Source: Streptomyces cahuitamycinicus
GTDB taxonomy: Bacteria; Actinomycetota; Actinomycetes; Streptomycetales; Streptomycetaceae
Direction of reading: 5' to 3'
Assembly: GCF_002891435.1 (NCBI RefSeq)
Contig: NZ_POUC01000006.1
Location: 1 to 63,305, forward strand
DNA: 63,305 bases
Below, in pieces: positions 62,131 to 63,305 of this stretch (positions are counted from its first letter, which is position 1; every line of letters starts with the position of its first letter). A program made the position numbers and the translations under genes. Under the pieces are notes generated by a model. The model searched no databases, was not told where the DNA came from, and saw nothing but the letters and a program-made list of their open reading frames with translations.

Positions 62131-63195
62131 ATGCACATACCGTGGCTCAGGCGCGCCGGCAGACAGGCGCTCACTATGGCGACTGCGGTCGCCCTGTTGT
62201 CGGCCGTGCCATCTATGGCGCAGGCAGACGCGTCGACTGATCTTGAGGTTGAGTCATACGTCCTGCCGATTGGTTCTGCGACGCCATCGCTCGAGGAGTT
62301 GCAGAGCGAGGACGGCATGGAACGTCTACGGGACATTGCCCGTACCGCGGAGCCGATCGCGCAGTTGCCGCACGAGACCGTTGGCCCTGCGGCGTCGTAC
62401 GCGCGGCGCGCGACCCAGCCATCCCGCACCACACCTGTCGAATCAACCGCCTCGCCGACGCCCATGATCGCGGCCCCGGAACCGGTCCGCACGATGACGC
62501 TCGACGAGTGCAAGAAGGGCCTGGGCACCACCAAGAAGTTCTACTTCACGTCCCGGTTCGCGGCCTGTTCAGGTGCCTCGTTCGTGCAGACCTGGCTCGT
62601 CAACGGCAGGCCTTCCGGCACGAGCATGTTCAACGTCCGGGTCGTGGGAACGATCGCCAAGAACAGCCGCACGATCAACTTCAAGTACTACTTCACCGAG
62701 ATGGAATCGCAGGGCACCACCGAGGCACCTGTGATGAAGATCGGCACCAAGGGAAAGATCCCCAACAGCTGGCCCTCCACGGTCCGCTACACCAGGGGCG
62801 GCAGCATGCCTGGAACGAAGACGTTCGCCGAACTCAAGGTGCTGCGCTCCTTCAGCGAAACAGTCAACGCCAAGCCCGGGCAGGGCAGTCAAGGCACCAC
62901 GGATCTGATCGCCGCCATCTACCAGCCGTCCATCACCATCACACCGCCACCCAACGCCAAGCTCACCGGTGACCTCAAGGGCGACCTGTTCTTCCTGCCG
63001 CCGCGCTGGGACGCCGCCAAGTACCTGGCCAACTCCACCGGCGGCGGCAACCCTGACAAGCGAGGCGCAGCCTCATTCGCCTACATCGGAATGCTGAACT
63101 ACAGCACGAAGGCCGGCGCCAAGGAGAGGGCTGTAGCTCAGCACATCAAGACGGCCTTCACGAAACCACAGGACACCATGACCTTCCCCTCGTAG
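62131..63195 (+). CDS. secreted protein, N-terminal part of NucA/NucB-type nuclease, truncated
   Basis: 354 aa from ATG 62131 with GGGGG before it; GTG 62113 is an alternative start. Signal peptide (ALTMATAVALLSAVPSMAQA). The segments MTLDECKKGLGTTKKFYFTS, MFNVRVVGTIAKNSRTINFK, LFFLPPRWDAAKYLANSTGG and KERAVAQHIKTAFTKP match the long N-terminal region of secreted Streptomyces proteins that end in a NucA/NucB DNase domain. That catalytic domain is missing: the frame stops at TMTFPS, 35 bp before an IS3-type transposase start. Confidence 0.72.
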   Translation: MHIPWLRRAGRQALTMATAVALLSAVPSMAQADASTDLEVESYVLPIGSATPSLEELQSEDGMERLRDIARTAEPIAQLPHETVGPAASYARRATQPSRTTPVESTASPTPMIAAPEPVRTMTLDECKKGLGTTKKFYFTSRFAACSGASFVQTWLVNGRPSGTSMFNVRVVGTIAKNSRTINFKYYFTEMESQGTTEAPVMKIGTKGKIPNSWPSTVRYTRGGSMPGTKTFAELKVLRSFSETVNAKPGQGSQGTTDLIAAIYQPSITITPPPNAKLTGDLKGDLFFLPPRWDAAKYLANSTGGGNPDKRGAASFAYIGMLNYSTKAGAKERAVAQHIKTAFTKPQDTMTFPS

Positions 63196-63230
63196 CGTAG
63201 AGACCCTGACTGCAGGGGAAGTTGAGGGTC

Positions 63231-63305
63231 ATGGCAGGCAAGAGGCGGAAGTTCGACGCGGAGTTCCGTGAGGGGGCTGTGCGGATCGTCGCCGAGACCG
63301 GCAAG
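63231..63305 (+). mobile_element. IS3-family transposase OrfA, N-terminus only
   Basis: MAGKRRKFDAEFREGAVRIV then AETGK to the window edge is the HTH_Tnp_1 start of an IS3-family OrfA. GGGGAAGTTGAGGGTC precedes the ATG. The element's left end probably lies near 63190-63200, where the nuclease gene is broken. Confidence 0.85.

Noticed and set aside
1-63305. tRNA or rRNA genes
   Set aside because: I saw no cloverleaf with a TTC-A-A arm or rRNA-like stretch on either strand while reading; a dedicated tRNA search was not possible.

Overview
This is high-GC actinobacterial DNA, most likely Streptomyces. Codon third positions are GC-rich throughout, genes start at GTG and TTG as well as ATG, ribosome sites are GGAGG-like, and GC-rich hairpin terminators are common. 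The window joins a secondary-metabolite cluster (about 1-39 kb) to an accessory region with plasmid-like traits (about 40-63 kb), so a linear plasmid or a chromosome arm carrying integrated elements is plausible.

Cluster, 1-39 kb. The centre is one iterative type I polyketide synthase (21988-27363, KS-AT-DH-KR-ACP, no TE) of the bacterial 6-methylsalicylate / naphthoate type. Around it lie an aryl-acid adenylating ligase, a cytochrome P450 and an O-methyltransferase, the same set that makes and activates the naphthoate of neocarzinostatin. Other genes also point to enediyne clusters: a SgcF/NcsF2-like epoxide hydrolase, a SgcJ/EcaC-family NTF2 protein, and a close relative of the neocarzinostatin apoprotein (38636-39073). 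No enediyne core PKS is in the window, so the warhead genes lie outside it (probably to the left) or are absent. Further genes are a histidine/phenylalanine ammonia-lyase homologue that has lost its MIO triad and other catalytic residues, a cytokinin-oxidase-like flavoprotein, an epoxidase-like flavoprotein, a class III aminotransferase, a divergent proline dehydrogenase, a lone carrier protein and a HTH-TPR regulator. A 6.7-kb cassette (TetR, Fe-S reductase, P450, MFS pump, VOC protein, DUF2750 protein, dead IS5-family transposase) interrupts the cluster and is bounded by inverted copies of one sequence.

At 33.8-39.1 kb a minus-strand operon runs apoprotein, 39-aa ORF, 23-aa ORF, TPR protein, MFS transporter, S9 peptidase. 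The two tiny ORFs abut (TAA then ATG) and strong hairpins lie on both sides of them. This looks like a precursor-peptide locus that I do not recognise and is the best candidate here for an undescribed system. A second small gene (2162-2305) encodes a secreted 47-aa peptide with a duplicated ASDIDWP segment.

Accessory region, 40-63 kb. First comes a DrrAB-type ABC exporter with two paralogous DUF4097 genes, duplicated TTGCAA-rich operator regions and one intact HTH regulator; the second regulator copy and an MMPL transporter are decayed. Next are two small winged-helix genes between direct repeats, a broken sulfonamide-resistance-type dihydropteroate synthase, and a five-gene operon (FHA-like protein, membrane Ser/Thr kinase with an external I36 domain, M23 peptidase with I36 domain, lipoprotein, secreted I36 protein). 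A ParA/ParB system follows, with a 48-bp palindrome upstream of parA and three copies of its core palindrome inside parB. The window ends in a NucA/NucB-type gene cut by an IS3-family element. Many fragments (ArsR, NUDIX, lamin-tail, transfer-type genes) show repeated insertion and loss here.
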